Source of the DNA: Astropecten irregularis
Lineage: Eukaryota; Echinodermata; Asteroidea; Paxillosida; Astropectinidae
Assembly: GCA_963971285.1 (NCBI GenBank)
Contig: OZ020256.1
Span: forward strand, 498,501 to 562,500
Direction of reading: 5' to 3'
Length of the DNA: 64,000 nt
Part shown: one piece after another, positions 37,504-49,665 of the stretch
Layout of the letters: the number at the start of each line of letters is the position of its first letter
Position numbering within the stretch: the first letter of the stretch is position 1
The notes under the pieces: model-generated
The model's input: only the letters and a program-made list of their open reading frames with translations
Told to the model about the DNA's origin: nothing
Databases searched by the model: none
Program-made: the position numbers and the translations under genes

Positions 37504-40500
37504 CTTGCCCATGTACAGTTGTACACACCAGAGGAAGGGAAGTTATCCTAATCTGCAAATGATTTAATGTCTACTGTGATGGAACATCATGTGATACTTT
37601 CACCCCAATCCAACACCAATGCCAATTTGGATTGCTAATCTTTGCACAAATCAAGCTATAAGTGAATAAAATCTTAAAAATAACTCAAATTGTTGACTAC
37701 CCTTGGTAATTATCTGTCATTAAATGGAAAATTTACACAGTTTTCTCTGTGCTGTACAGACATTCCAAGTTCTTGGTTCTCACAAGCCAAGAGAATGTCA
37801 TTTGCCACCAGCGATTTACAGTTTTGTTCAGGTTTTTCCCCTCATTTATTACCACTGCCTGCCTTTAAGTTAGGCTGCCCAGGTGTTCAGACCCACTCTC
37901 GCTGAAATGGAAGAGATCGACCAATTGCAGAGAAGGAATGCTGCCCTCTTGTGTTGATCAGTTGCCAGTCTGTGGTAAGATTGGATTACCTTTCGCTCTG
38001 ACAAGTCCATCTCATTGATATGATGAGTGTCACGCACTTTGGTTTGAAGACTACCTGTCCTAGTTTTGAACACTTAGGAAAGTGCAGATGTCTCAAGGGA
38101 GGGGGAGGGGTCAGAAACCAGCTACTGTCATAATAACAGTGCTGTAATATTGCTATTGAAGCTGACCTAAATCCATAATATGTACACATACTGTACATAT
38201 ATTGTACATACACACAGAAAACTGGCTTAGCCTAGCAAGCATTTGTCCAAATTACCCAATATGTGATGCAAAGGAAGCTATGCCTAAATGTCCAAACATT
38301 GTGAATAGCATTTATTAGGGCACTCTTAGTAACAATAGTTAAATTATAATTTACAGGTTGCAATCATTTAAGGGCTTCACGATAATAGGTGGTAGAGAAC
38401 TGGTACAGCATATTCCACTGAGAGGTTACAGCCAGGACTCAATTCTTTACAAAATCAAACAATTGAGAAACACCTCAATGGAAAGGTTCACAAGTTTACC
38501 AGCTCAAAGTTAAATAGTACATGAGGATAAATGACCCCATGATTTAACAGCGTTTGAAGCATACTTAAACTGTAGGTCTGACTTTTGTCCAGTATTACTC
38601 CCAGGTAGAAATTACGAGGCCTTCACAAAATAGGTCAAGCCCTCTGCTTACAAACCACAATGTAAGAAGGTAAATGCTTGATCAAATATGGGTCATATAC
38701 ACACAGGTTTGTTGCTTTGATTTTGTAAACATTCTGTCAGGAAATCTGTTCAGTATGTGGTCACACTTAAGTATCTAGTTTAGTCTTTTATGGATGGTTG
38801 AGCTGGGCCATATGTATACAGCATTTTTATATGTTATTGATCTGGAGGAAGATATCAAACAATTTTAGGGGACGACTTTCCTTTGCTTGGGTCATGGTTT
38901 GGTTTGTGACAGAATGCATCCAGCTCATTAAACTGTCATACAACAATCAGGGAGATATTTCTGGGTTAGGAAATCTGGGTCAGTTTTCCCATGGGGGTGC
39001 ATTTTTACAAGATAATGATAGATGAGTGTGATAACTGTACGGGATGGTTAAAGGGGTGATGTTAAGCCAGAGCAAAAAATAATAAAAAGTTTAAGGGCCT
39101 ATATTCAAACTGTTTGTGACTCGAATCACTCGATCTTCATAACTTGCCCAAATTATCACTGAGTTACAACAATCAGCTGAGAGCCAGTTGATTTGCTATA
39201 TACACTACATGGCATTTTGGTTGGTAACTTTGTAGGTTTTTTTTTTTCAAAAGCAAAATGGTTCATTGCTAAGCAATGCTTTATAAAAACAGTGGCCTGA
39301 CATGGAACTAACAACGGGGGCGCTGTTGCATGTTCCCACTGGGATCAGACCTACTCTTAATGCCATTGGATGAAAATACTATTAGAACAGACAACTGACA
39401 CTCAAACCACTTGAGATCGTTACCATCACTGAAATGTACGAAGATAAAAAGTTCATTACAAGGATCCGTGACAATTGGCTTAGGGGACGATATTGGCAGT
39501 CCGTCTGGGATGACAACCAGCAATGCTCTGCTCCTTAAAGAGGCAAGCATCCTGTCTTGCCCACTTAATGACCTGATCACCTTTCTGTCACATTTGCCAA
39601 TCTTTCTGTAAGCTGGATGCAGAATGCAGTGTAAATGGGAGATGAGAGGTCCTTGCTCTCACTGGTGGAACATACACGCGGAACAACACACAACATGCAC
39701 GTGGCATGCTTGGAGTACTGCCTCGCGCACGCTCATGCCAAAATAATAAAAAGTGCACTTCCTGTCTGCTGCCACCAAGTACACCTAGAGACGGCACATC
39801 ACCGACTCAGATTTATTGGGGCATGATTTTTGTTCTTGTATAAACACACAACTTGAAAGACATAACAGCCTGATTTATCCATCTTGTAGGTCAATACAAC
39901 CACAAACATCAAACTGCCTCTAGACTGCTTCCCCATAGGTTATACACACTCACCTTGCTGCTGTAAATTTGAGCCAAGATCGAGGCCATGATGGGCTTTG
40001 TACTTTCAGAGGACACCTGCGCCATCGGATGCAGAGGAAGAAGTCTGCCTGCCACACAACATGGAGAAAGAACAAGGAGAAGATGAGACTGAGTGACAGT
40101 GTGTTTGTCATGTGGAGGGAGGAGGGATGTGTCTTGAGATAAAGGCACCTGTGGTGGAGACAGGCTTGTTATGAGATGCATTTTGACATGTCTGGATGAT
40201 AATGGACCAAGCCCTGATATTTCTATCCCTGAGATAAACTAACAATCCACAACGTGGATGGAACAAAGTGATACACGATGCACCTGTGCCTTACTTGGGA
40301 TGTGTGGCAAACTCAGGTTAAGGTGTGCCTAACCCTAACCCCCAATCCCACCCTCCAATAATAATCACAGAGGACAAACAAAAAGAATTCCATGAACCTG
40401 AAGCAACAATGCAAAGAAAAGACATGACTATCACCTGCAGATGGAAAAACCAGTAAAAAATCTTGGCAAGTTTGAAGACTGACAAATGGACTCATTTGAC

Positions 40501-42306
40501 ACCAGTTTGTACCCAGGATATCAATGACTCTTTGCCAAAACCTTTTAGTTAAGCTCGAGTTATTGCATCTCATCTATCCACCAACCATCTCGTCTTCATT
40601 CCAGTTCAAGACTATATAAGACCATGTCAGCTGTCCATCTGTACATGTCCATTTACTGGAGAAACACAAGGCATGGATGCAACTTTCAAGTTCCATGACC
40701 TAAATTCCTAGACTCAGTCTTCCAAGGGGATCGAGAATCAATTTATTAATCTACTCTGAATATTTGGTCATTTTGACATCTAAAACAAGTCATTTCAGGG
40801 GTGGCAACCCTAACCCACCCCTCCCCCAAAAAGCCAAACTTTATGAAAGTAATAAAATCCTACAATTTTTCCTACAAATAAATCACATTCTCAGCAGGGA
40901 CTAGCACAGATTTTATTGCAAGTAATTAACCCTGCATTAGTTGATACCATCTACATATACCCCTAGTGATATACGAGTCCAGTGACGGGATCTCATAAAA
41001 AAAAGGGGGCCTCCAATTTACAGCTTTGTAGCACTCGTGCCCTAAATTCAAGTTCCTGTAAAGGGTCAGGCCCTGTGGAAGTATATCCTAATAAATTACT
41101 GCTGTCAGACTGACACAGTTTAGGGAGGGAAGTTGGGACATTAAGGGGCGGAGCTGATGGGAGGAGATTTACCAGATGAGGGAGGCCCAGGCTGGTGGAT
41201 ACTAATTGATTGTCTGGATGTAGAGGAAGTCCGACCATAGAGGAAATAAACCATTTCAATCCATCATCAAAACTGCATCCAACTTTTTGCCCCCTCTTTG
41301 GCTGCTCTCCCTTTGAAATAACTACAAATTCCACCCGGCCTCACCTCTGAAATTGTGAAAAAATTCTTATCCCTACATCAATTAAGATTGAGAACTCTAC
41401 CACTTTAATGCTCACTTAGAGGTGAAAGTTTTCCAAAACGATGTGATGAATTTGATTTTTGTAGCAAAACACCAGAAAGTAGTGTCTATTATTCAAAAAT
41501 GTGTGCATAAGAGTAGGCAGGTGCAAGGCATGATGATTCTAATGAGTTTGTTGACATGTCTACAATGTTTTGAATGCTTCTATGACTATTCAGTCCCACT
41601 GGTCACAAACCGTAAACCTGACTTGTAAAGTCCATCAAAGGTGTGACTTTAAAGAACAAAGAATGAGACATTTTAGCATCTTAACAGAACTCATATCCCT
41701 GCCCAATTTATTTTCTAGAAAAAATTTACACAGAATGTATAAGAAATGTGATATGATACAAGATTAGGCAAATCAAAATGTTTCAAATAGCACAGATTCC
41801 TCAATGAAAAATCAGGTCAACATCTAAAAACTAAGAGGAAAATGTCCAGCACGTGGCTACTTTTATGAATAATTGTCCCAGAACTATACAAAATCTAGGC
41901 CTAACAGAATCATAAAGACTTTGATAGAACTAGGTCCAGAGCAGAGATAAAGTGCAGTAGCATGTATGAAGGAGCAGACACCTTCTGTACATTGTCACTC
42001 ATCACTGTGCCTCTCGAGATGCAGCATTGATATGTAATGCTACTGAACCTCTTACCTTCAAATACAAACAGTGTAGGCTGCTGACAGGTTGATACACTAC
42101 ATGTCATCTGCATGGATGAAATATCAGGTAGCTTGGGTGGGATGTTGGAGGTGTACTATTCCTGTAGTTCTGTCCTACATGGTCCTGGTCATGTCCCATG
42201 TTTGATGTGGGATATAAGGTTCAAGTAGACTGCACAAACTGGGCCAACACTGGTCTGGGCTTTTGTTTTGGCACTGAGATTGACCTAGTAATTCAAAGAC
42301 AAAATG
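37504..42306. other. Intergenic, no gene seen
   Basis: No recognisable gene or well-bounded mobile element. Chance open frames only. Confidence 0.45.
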
Positions 42307-42321
42307 AATGAGTATTAAAGT

Positions 42322-42450
42322 AATCATCAAATAACCACAAGGGAAACTGACTGAATTGACTGGAGTGGGATTCGAACCGGCAACCTCCTGGTTTTCAGGA
42401 GGTCGCCGGTTCGAATCCCGCTCCAGTCAATCTTTCTTTGTTCACTTTTC
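42322..42450 (-). mobile_element. tRNA-derived SINE with inverted tRNA half and 15-bp target duplication
   Basis: The insertion is flanked by perfect AATGAGTATTAAAGT at 42307-42321 and 42451-42465. It starts AATCATCAAATAACCACAAGG, the same 3' end as the 38-bp insertion at 2549. It then has a 35-bp inverted repeat (42355-42389 and 42397-42431, two mismatches) in which each arm contains a pol III B-box-type GGTTCGAATCC word. The interrupting loop is seven bases. A tRNA-like head copied back on itself during reverse transcription would give this structure. Confidence 0.75.
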
Positions 42451-42465
42451 AATGAGTATTAAAGT

Positions 42466-43039
42466 GTATAGTTTACAATTTTTTTCAAGAAAAGTGGGAA
42501 AGTGTTAACAGGAGGGCAGCTATAAAGATAATGTCAAGAAAACAGTCTTTTGTTTCATGTCCTCTTGAATTGCAGTAATAGGATCTCATCGATTGCACCG
42601 TAAATTTTTTACACATTTCAGTAAAACTTTGGATATAAAAGAGACGGTGCATATATCCCAAGATGGATGGATTTTGTTTCCATGGAAATGACATGCTGGA
42701 ATAACACTACATGATGAATGATGTTCTTTGTATGCTGAACATTGTCCACTTGATCTCAATAAGATCCAGGTGTTCGTGGTATGATAAGGTCCATGCATCA
42801 TCCCGTGTGTGCCATGGCGTACATCTTAGTTCACTGTATACACACTGTCAGTCAGGCATTATAGAATGCACCAAGGAATCCTCAGACAAATGAACTAAAG
42901 CTTCAAAGTGTGGCAACATTGCCATCATTCATTACTAGTGTTAATAAAACACACAATACACCTGTGCGGAAAATTTTTTGAGAGTCAGCATACTGTACAG
43001 GCAGTACAGGAATTTAGCAACATGAGAATTTAGCAATTA
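42466..43039. other. Intergenic, no gene seen
   Basis: Nothing recognised before the tandem duplication that begins at about 43040. Confidence 0.4.
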
Positions 43040-44631
43040 CAGGGCTCAGTGTGACTGTCCTTTCATAAAGAAAATCCTGAAAACATTGCCAAAAATGCTG
43101 AAAATCACACATTTTCCATACTTTTGTATGAACAAAGTGAGGACAAAAAACCTGAAATCGTGATTTTTCCTGAAAAATTGCATCCCTGATAATTTAAAGG
43201 AAAATGATATGGCAATGTGTACGTTGGTAGAACATCAACCAAGTTTTACAATATCCATCCTTATAACTAAGGAATAAGAGCAGAAATCTTGTCTGAAATG
43301 ATGCACAATAAATAAACCATGCACAATAAACCACGAACAGAAGGAGGTCATTAGTGAATAAACACACGTGTGAAAAGCTAAGTAAAGAAATGTAGGCCTA
43401 CAGTCCTACCATGGTCCTACACTCACACGTCCATGATGACTTTCAAGAAAAACTTATTACTTAACATTAATTTGTTCCTACTTAATTTGAACAGAACAGG
43501 TGCCCTTTTGAGTCACAAATATCTATTCTACAAGATTCTAACTTTCTAATCGTTGCAACAAATTCACAAACATCAGAATAAAAGTACTAATACGGCATAA
43601 ATTTACCTTTTAAAACTGCCGCCTGACATGTGGGCAAGTTGGAGAAGGCGTGAGAAAGTTTACCTTGTATACCGCCCTCTATCGCCTGCACACGTGAAGT
43701 GTAAACAAAATTATTATGTCGATAGAGGGGGCTATGTCACATTAACGGTCCCATGGCCTCTGCACTAGAGAAACTTTAGTTTGGGTTTTTTGTGTATAAA
43801 AAACAGCTGCAAAAAAATTGCAGGGCTCAGTGTGAATGTACTTTCATAAAGAAAATCCTCAAATATTGCTAAAGATACTGAAAATCACACATTTCCAATA
43901 CATTTGTACGAACAAAGCGAGAACAAAAAACCTGAAATAAGGATTTTTAATGAAAAATCACATCCCTGAAATTTAAAGGAAAGAGATATGGCAATGCCAA
44001 TGTGTACGTTGGTAGAAAATCAACCTTAAATACTTATCCATCCTTATCACTAAGGAATTAGAGCAGAAATCTTCTCTGCCTTGAAATGATGCAGAATAAA
44101 TAAACCATGCACAATAAACCATGAAGGAGGATCAAGTCCTCCATGAATTGAATAAACACACGTGTGAAAAGCTAAAGTAACGTAGGCCTACAGTCCTACC
44201 ATGGAGGAAGGGGTCCTGATCCTACCTACACTGAGCATGATGACTTAGTTTTATTTCAAGAAAAACTTAACATTAATTTGTTCCTTCTTAATTGTTCCTT
44301 CTTAATAGGTGGCCTTTTGAGTCACAAATATCTATTAATTATTATACAAGATTCTAACTCTCTTATCGTTGCAACAAATTCACAAACATCAGAAGGAAAG
44401 TAAAACGGCATAAATTTACCTTTTAAATCTGCCGCCTGACATGTGGGCAAGTTGGAGAAGGCGTGAGAAAGTTTACTTTGTATACCGCCCTCTTTCGTCT
44501 GCACACGTGAAGTGTAAACAAAATTATTATGTCGATAGAGGGGGCTATGTCGCATTAACGGTCCATGGCCTCTGCACATCAGAAACTTTGGTTTGGGTTT
44601 TTTGAAGATAAAAAAACAGCTAAAAAAATTG
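43040..44631. repeat. Tandem duplication, two ~0.78-0.81 kb units
   Basis: Unit 1 runs from 43040 to 43820 and unit 2 from 43821 to about 44631, with a start-to-start offset of 781 bp. Corresponding words occur in the same order in both: AGGGCTCAGTGTGA, AAAATCACACATTT, TGTGTACGTTGGTAG, CACACGTGTGAAAAGCTA, GTAGGCCTACAGTCCTACCATG, GCCTGACATGTGGGCAAGTT and TTATGTCGATAGAGGGGGCTA. Small indels and scattered substitutions separate them, so it is not a recent exact copy. No coding frame is shared. Confidence 0.85.
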
Positions 44632-45205
44632 AGAAAAAAAATACCACTGACACAAACGACAAACTTTGAAAACATTCATACTTTTTTTTAGCTGATTACA
44701 TTTTTAGTCATTTTTTTATTCAACAAAGTTTAAAACACAAGTTTACCATAGTTACAAACCCCATTATCGTCCACCCTAGCCACTGAGTATTGCATCACGC
44801 AATTTGCATGAATTTACATAATTTACATAAACCGAGCGCATATAATCAATGCTTGAGTGGTCCAATGAGAATCCAGCCCCACAAAAACAAATATAGAGCA
44901 CCAATAAAAAAATCAATCCAACTTTCTACTCTATTATAATAAAATATTATTCACGCAAATAGAAAATAGCATTTTTTAAAACATTCTCTTTTTCCTTAGT
45001 ACCCAAAATGATGGGTAAAAAAGAAAATCATCAATTTTACAAGTAATATTTCTCACATATAAAACACTGAATGATAAAAAAGTTTCTATTCAAAACAATG
45101 TTACCACGGTTACCATGTCAGCTGACGCATAATGGGCAAATTCACTGATATCGGGTTGCATAACATCTTTCATGACTTGTAATCACACATTAAACTTGTG
45201 CAATC

Positions 45206-45354
45206 AATAGGGCTCAGATGTTCGGACAAACAAGTCATACGTCATATACCCAACTTACACATAAACATGGCACAATTTGTCCGAACATCCGGGTAACTAT
45301 AGCTGTCGATATAAATGGTGTATTCTATAAATAGCTCGAGCGTGGAGCCCTATT
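45206..45354. mobile_element. Small MITE with AATAGGGCTC termini
   Basis: Ends are AATAGGGCTC and GAGCCCTATT (with one base inserted), and an inner pair GATGTTCGGACAAA / TTTGTCCGAACATC strengthens the fold. About 149 bp, non-coding. Confidence 0.5.
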
Positions 45355-46209
45355 ACACAGACCTAAGATAGGATGAGTGCAATCATTATATAAGAATGCT
45401 AAACTGAATGCCTTGCTCCAATCCAGACTTGAGAAGGAGACTACTAACCAAAACCCATGACCCAAATTGACCCCACAGCCTAGACAGATGAAAACTAATC
45501 TACCAAATGAACAAGACTGTGGCAGTCATTCATTACATAAAGGTGCCGTCATCTCATCATACAGATATCTAGGAGAGTGAAATGTCCCAGTGCTAAGTAA
45601 ACACTGGGTCAGTACTGCAGCAATACAAATGAACAATCTCAGTTTTTCTGTGACTGAGACCTTGCACAAATTATCTGGCTTTGGCTTGGAGGTACTGGCA
45701 TCTGTGGTAGTTGCTGCAACCACTTTCCATAGGCTCAAGTGTAGTTACAAGCCAGAGCCAGATAATAAGGTCATCCAGGTACAAGAATACTAAATCAAAT
45801 TGCATTATGTTTAAATGTCCCCCTTGCAAAACACACACACTAAAAGCACGCATACCCACACAGACATAATAGAATCATTTGAAATCATTACAAATATAAA
45901 CACAAATTGATTCTTAAGACACATAAATACATCCAGGATTACACATCCTGTGTACTTTCAATCACTCAGCTTAATTCTCATCAGCGCTTCCTATCCATTA
46001 CAAGTCTTCTGACAGCAAATTGCTATAAATAAACACAATTCTACACAACACAAATGAAACTACTGTTCTCCATGGCAACCGTGTACGATTCCTATCTACA
46101 AATCCACTAAAACCCAACTCAGAGTGCTTGATTCCTTCAAGATTTAGAAAATGAGAAATGATTTGAGTTGTAAAAGCTAATTTGAATAACAATTTTGTTT
46201 TGAAGTATT

Positions 46210-46295
46210 TTGAGTTAATGAGTGTCAATTTGAGTAATGAGTGTCAATTTGAGTAATGAGTGTTGATTTGAGTAATGAGTAGTGAGTGGTGATTG
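46210..46295. repeat. 20-bp minisatellite, about four units
   Basis: Unit TGAGTAATGAGTGTCAATTT repeated head to tail about four times, with the last unit degenerate (AGTAATGAGTAGTGAGTGG). Confidence 0.75.
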
Positions 46296-47036
46296 CTGGT
46301 GCAAAGAAGACAGAATAGCAAAGATATTAACTATTTTGGCCTGCCAACATTTTGTTTTGATGAAACCATGTCTAACACGAGATATAATTAGATACTGTAC
46401 GGATCCAGACCTGAGCTCATTGCTGGAGATTGGAACCAAACCTTTCTCTGGATTGTGTTGGGTTTTAGTGGACTGTGAAAGCAACTTCACTCGCCATAAA
46501 CCTAAGACATTTGAAAGAATTACAGCCATACAACTATAAACTAATAATAATTCTTAACAACATAAACAAAAATATTGTCAATACAAATGAGCAATGTCTC
46601 TGCGTTTGGATCACAAACATTGAAAAAGACTGCAAAAAACTGCTCGTAACAAAAAGTTTTCAAACAGACACCATTTTACAAAAACTCATCTTTACATTAA
46701 TTTGTTTAAACATAAACGTGCTACTGAGTACATGAGGTATATTTTCGTATAAATATCTGCATTTCCATTCCTGGAACACTCCATCAAAATCACTTTGAAC
46801 CTACACCTTCACCTTTTGGCAGTGATACGCTGGTTGTCTGTTTCAACTAGTTACAGTTAATGATAACTAGTAACTAGGTTGATTAAACCAGTTCAATGTA
46901 TAAAAACTTTTCAAAGCAGACTATGTTAGACACTACATTTTAATGCACTCTACTGGTGGTTCAACAATTCAAGAACACTTGAGATACGTTGTTTGAGAGT
47001 CACTTCCCTTTGCCACCTTCAAACACCTGACCCTAT

Positions 47037-47271
47037 GGGCCTTTTCCAAACCTCGGCTCCGGCTCCGGCTTCGGCTCCATTTCGCGACTCCATTTTTGAA
47101 TAACAGGTATCAAAATAGAGGCTTTTGGTTACGGTTTGGAACTAGATACTCTATTTTGAACAAGAAAACAGGGATTCAGCTCCGATGAAAAGCCACAACC
47201 TACATTTCCAGCATATGGATGACAGCGCCGAAGCCGGAGCCTGAGCCGGAGCCGAGGTTTGGAAAAGGGCC
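47037..47271. mobile_element. GGCTCA-TIR MITE, copy G, with TAT target duplication
   Basis: 235 bp; left GGGCCTTTTCCAAACCTCGG, right complementary CCGAGGTTTGGAAAAGGGCC. TAT lies at 47034-47036 and again at 47272-47274. This best-preserved copy supports a 3-bp T-W-A-like duplication, as made by PIF/Harbinger-type transposases (the superfamily link is inference). Confidence 0.8.
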
Positions 47272-47329
47272 TATGTCTCCCTGCCATTTCTCACTTTACA
47301 TATTTGTTCAGTTTTTCTTGTCTCTATAG

Positions 47330-47583
47330 ACCGATCTGACGGCACGATATACTCTCCGCCATAACTGCAGTGTCCCCGCCTGCCTTTTGTTCGGCAACAC
47401 AAGAATTTACGCTCAGCCGCACTGTATAATTGCAGGGTGTAAGTCCCATGATTAGGGGACGTACACCATGCAGTATAGAGTGCAGTGGACGTTAATTCTT
47501 TTGTTGCCGGACAAAATACGAGCGGGGACACTGCAGTAATGGCGGGTGTTTCCTACATCCATGGTCGCGCCGTCGGATCGGTG
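47330..47583. mobile_element. Long hairpin MITE with ~110-bp imperfect arms
   Basis: Termini ACCGATCTGACGGC and GCCGTCGGATCGGT; inner pairs include ACTGCAGTGTCCCCGC / GCGGGGACACTGCAGT and GCAACACAAGAATTTACG / TTAATTCTTTTGTTGC. About 254 bp, non-coding, only 58 bp from the MITE at 47037-47271. Confidence 0.65.
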
Positions 47584-49198
47584 TTTAACTTTTCCATCTC
47601 AATCTCTTACATTCCTCCTTCATCTTGCTAATGCTAAAATTAATAAACAACAAAAACAAACAAACAAACGAGATTGCTAATATTGATTCACAGCCATTTA
47701 GGATCCCAACATTAAAATTATTTCTTCCAAGTTCCAAGTAAAGAGGGGTGAGTTGTTTTGTTGACATTTGATAAACATCTAGCACATGCTACATGAATTG
47801 GGCATAATATAATCAACACTGCATCGACCGGATGCTAGACTTGCAACTTACGGACACAGTTCATCATGCAAATTGCTATCTGGGCATAAGTTAAACCTCT
47901 TAACCAGATACGTCTAACCAACATTTTCTTTGAAGCACAGAAAAGGATATTTGGCCTATTAGTTATGACAAAATGTCGGTTACATCATTATTGACTTAAA
48001 TTATTTGATTATTCAACAGAGATTAATTTCATACGTTAAGAACATCAGTATAAGGTATTGGAGATGGATCGCTAATGTAAAAAGCTTGCCAAATGCTTAC
48101 CAACCCTTACTTTGTAAATAACAATAACAATAATCAATAAATACCAATAAAAAACAACAACATAAATAAACAACAATAGAATAGCTTCAGTGACCTTTCC
48201 CTATCAGGTCATTTCAAGGAACTGAAATGATACGTGGCAGGTTCACATTAAAAAATTTGCACAATATTATTACTAGCCCAATCATAATACAATTCATTAT
48301 TGGTACACAACTTAAGCATTATTAATCGGTATATTTACAAAAAAAATATATATTTACAGGATATTATTATTCAATCTTGTTAAATTTTTATACAGACACC
48401 GCATTGCAAATCTTTTGGGAAGTAAAGTTGGAGGGAACTAAAGACTATAAGGAGCCAAGCTCACTAACAGTGCAATGAGCAACCAGTATAATGGACGACT
48501 CCAATGATTGGTCAATGCCCACAGTTTGATTGACAGGTCAGAAGGGACCATTGTTACCCACAGACAATGGTCAAGAACATTAATGTGGGTGTAAAGTTTC
48601 ATTCAATGAGAATGCTCAGAATCTGGTGATTGCAACAGTTGAACTTAAGAATCATGATATTCAAATCCAGACAAATCCGTAAAAAAACAACCCAAAATAG
48701 TAATACCTCCCTAGCAAATATTGAGATTAACGTTGTGAACAATGGTGCAGGACAAACAAGGAGACTAAAGTGATTCAAGTGCGGGAAAACTCTTTGTGTC
48801 AATGATTAATTATACTTGAGCACAGTTCATACTTCAGGCAAATTGCCAAGTAAAGCAAACATTTGCTGCAAATATCCAGTAGTAACATCAATGTTGCCTG
48901 GCATGGGGTGCTAGGATGACAAATGAAGTGGGCAGATTTAGACAAGATTGAGAAATATACAAGTGAGCATGTTTCATTGGGATCTAGGGTTGTTGACTTG
49001 TTAATATGATGGTATTAGTGTATTTGAGTATGTGGATCTAAACCTAAAGGCACAGTCTTGCTGGTTTATCAATGGCTGTATCGTTGTCCTCATCTGTGCT
49101 AGAGTACAGGAAGGAAACATTGAACTACAGAATAGACTGGAGTCGTTGGGACTAATACCGGTTTGTCAGCAACCAACCATTAAAGTTCCAGCTGGACC
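47584..49198. other. No gene seen; may include KLF12-like 3' flank
   Basis: AT-rich with A-rich stretches near 48100-48180 and 48330-48360. No coding frame or bounded repeat recognised. Confidence 0.4.
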
Positions 49199-49354
49199 CG
49201 GTGTGGCAGTCTCAGCTGTCTCCAGGTCTCAGCTGTCCCTCTTACCAAATACGGTAAAACACGGAAAGTCGTCCATTTATTAAAGTGGTGTGCTGATGTC
49301 CAGCTACGACAGGGGGACAGCTGAGACTGGGAGACAGCTGAGACCGTCACACCC
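49199..49354. mobile_element. Hairpin MITE rich in CAGCTG
   Basis: Left arm GGTGTGGCAGTCTCAGCTGT plus CTCCAGGTCTCAGCTGTCC; right arm GGACAGCTGAGACTGGGAGA plus CAGCTGAGACCGTCACACC. Four CAGCTG E-box words result. The loop contains TTTATT at 49276-49281, which is AATAAA on the minus strand and so a possible poly(A) signal for the KLF12-like transcript about 0.7 kb past its stop. Confidence 0.6.
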
Positions 49355-49499
49355 GATTGCTGAGTCTCAACTGAAACAAAGATTTCCAGGGGCATAGACG
49401 AGCTTGCTGATGAAAGGGTGCGTAACCATTATTCACATAGCATTGGTATGAAGTCTGCATAGTGAATACCTTCCGTGTGTTGCAGCTGGCTACGTGTGT

Positions 49500-49665
49500 A
49501 GCGCCCTCTTGTGTCCATGTTGTTCCTGTAGCGAGTGCAATTGGGTCGACGAAGTGTACATGAACAGCGCCCTCATGGTCCATGCTATTAGTGTCTCTAA
49601 GCTGTCCACACGAAGAGCGCCCTCTATTGTCAATGCTGTCTACATGAAGAGCGCCCTCTATTGTC
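49500..49665 (-). promoter_or_regulatory. Cluster of four CTCF-core-like motifs in degenerate tandem units
   Basis: The word AGCGCCCTC occurs at 49500, 49566, 49616 and 49650 (spacing 66, 50, 34 bp), each time followed by related sequence; the last two share AGCGCCCTCTATTGTCAAT. On the minus strand these read ...AGAGGGCGCT (one as TGAGGGCGCT), close to the known CTCF core. All four point the same way, 330-500 bp downstream of the KLF12-like stop codon. Binding is inference; the tandem units themselves are plain in the sequence. Confidence 0.45.

Larger units (their letters stand above)
44632..47036. other. Intergenic, no gene seen
   Basis: AT-rich. It holds a small inverted-repeat element at 45206-45354 and a 20-bp minisatellite at 46210-46295. 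It may include distal 3' UTR of the KLF12-like gene, which cannot be judged here. Confidence 0.4.

Noticed and set aside
42355-42431. tRNA gene
   Set aside because: B-box words are present but in an inverted duplication with a target-site duplication around the whole; no cloverleaf.
46210-46295. Regularly spaced repeats resembling a CRISPR array
   Set aside because: Units are contiguous 20-bp tandem repeats without unique spacers, in an animal genome.
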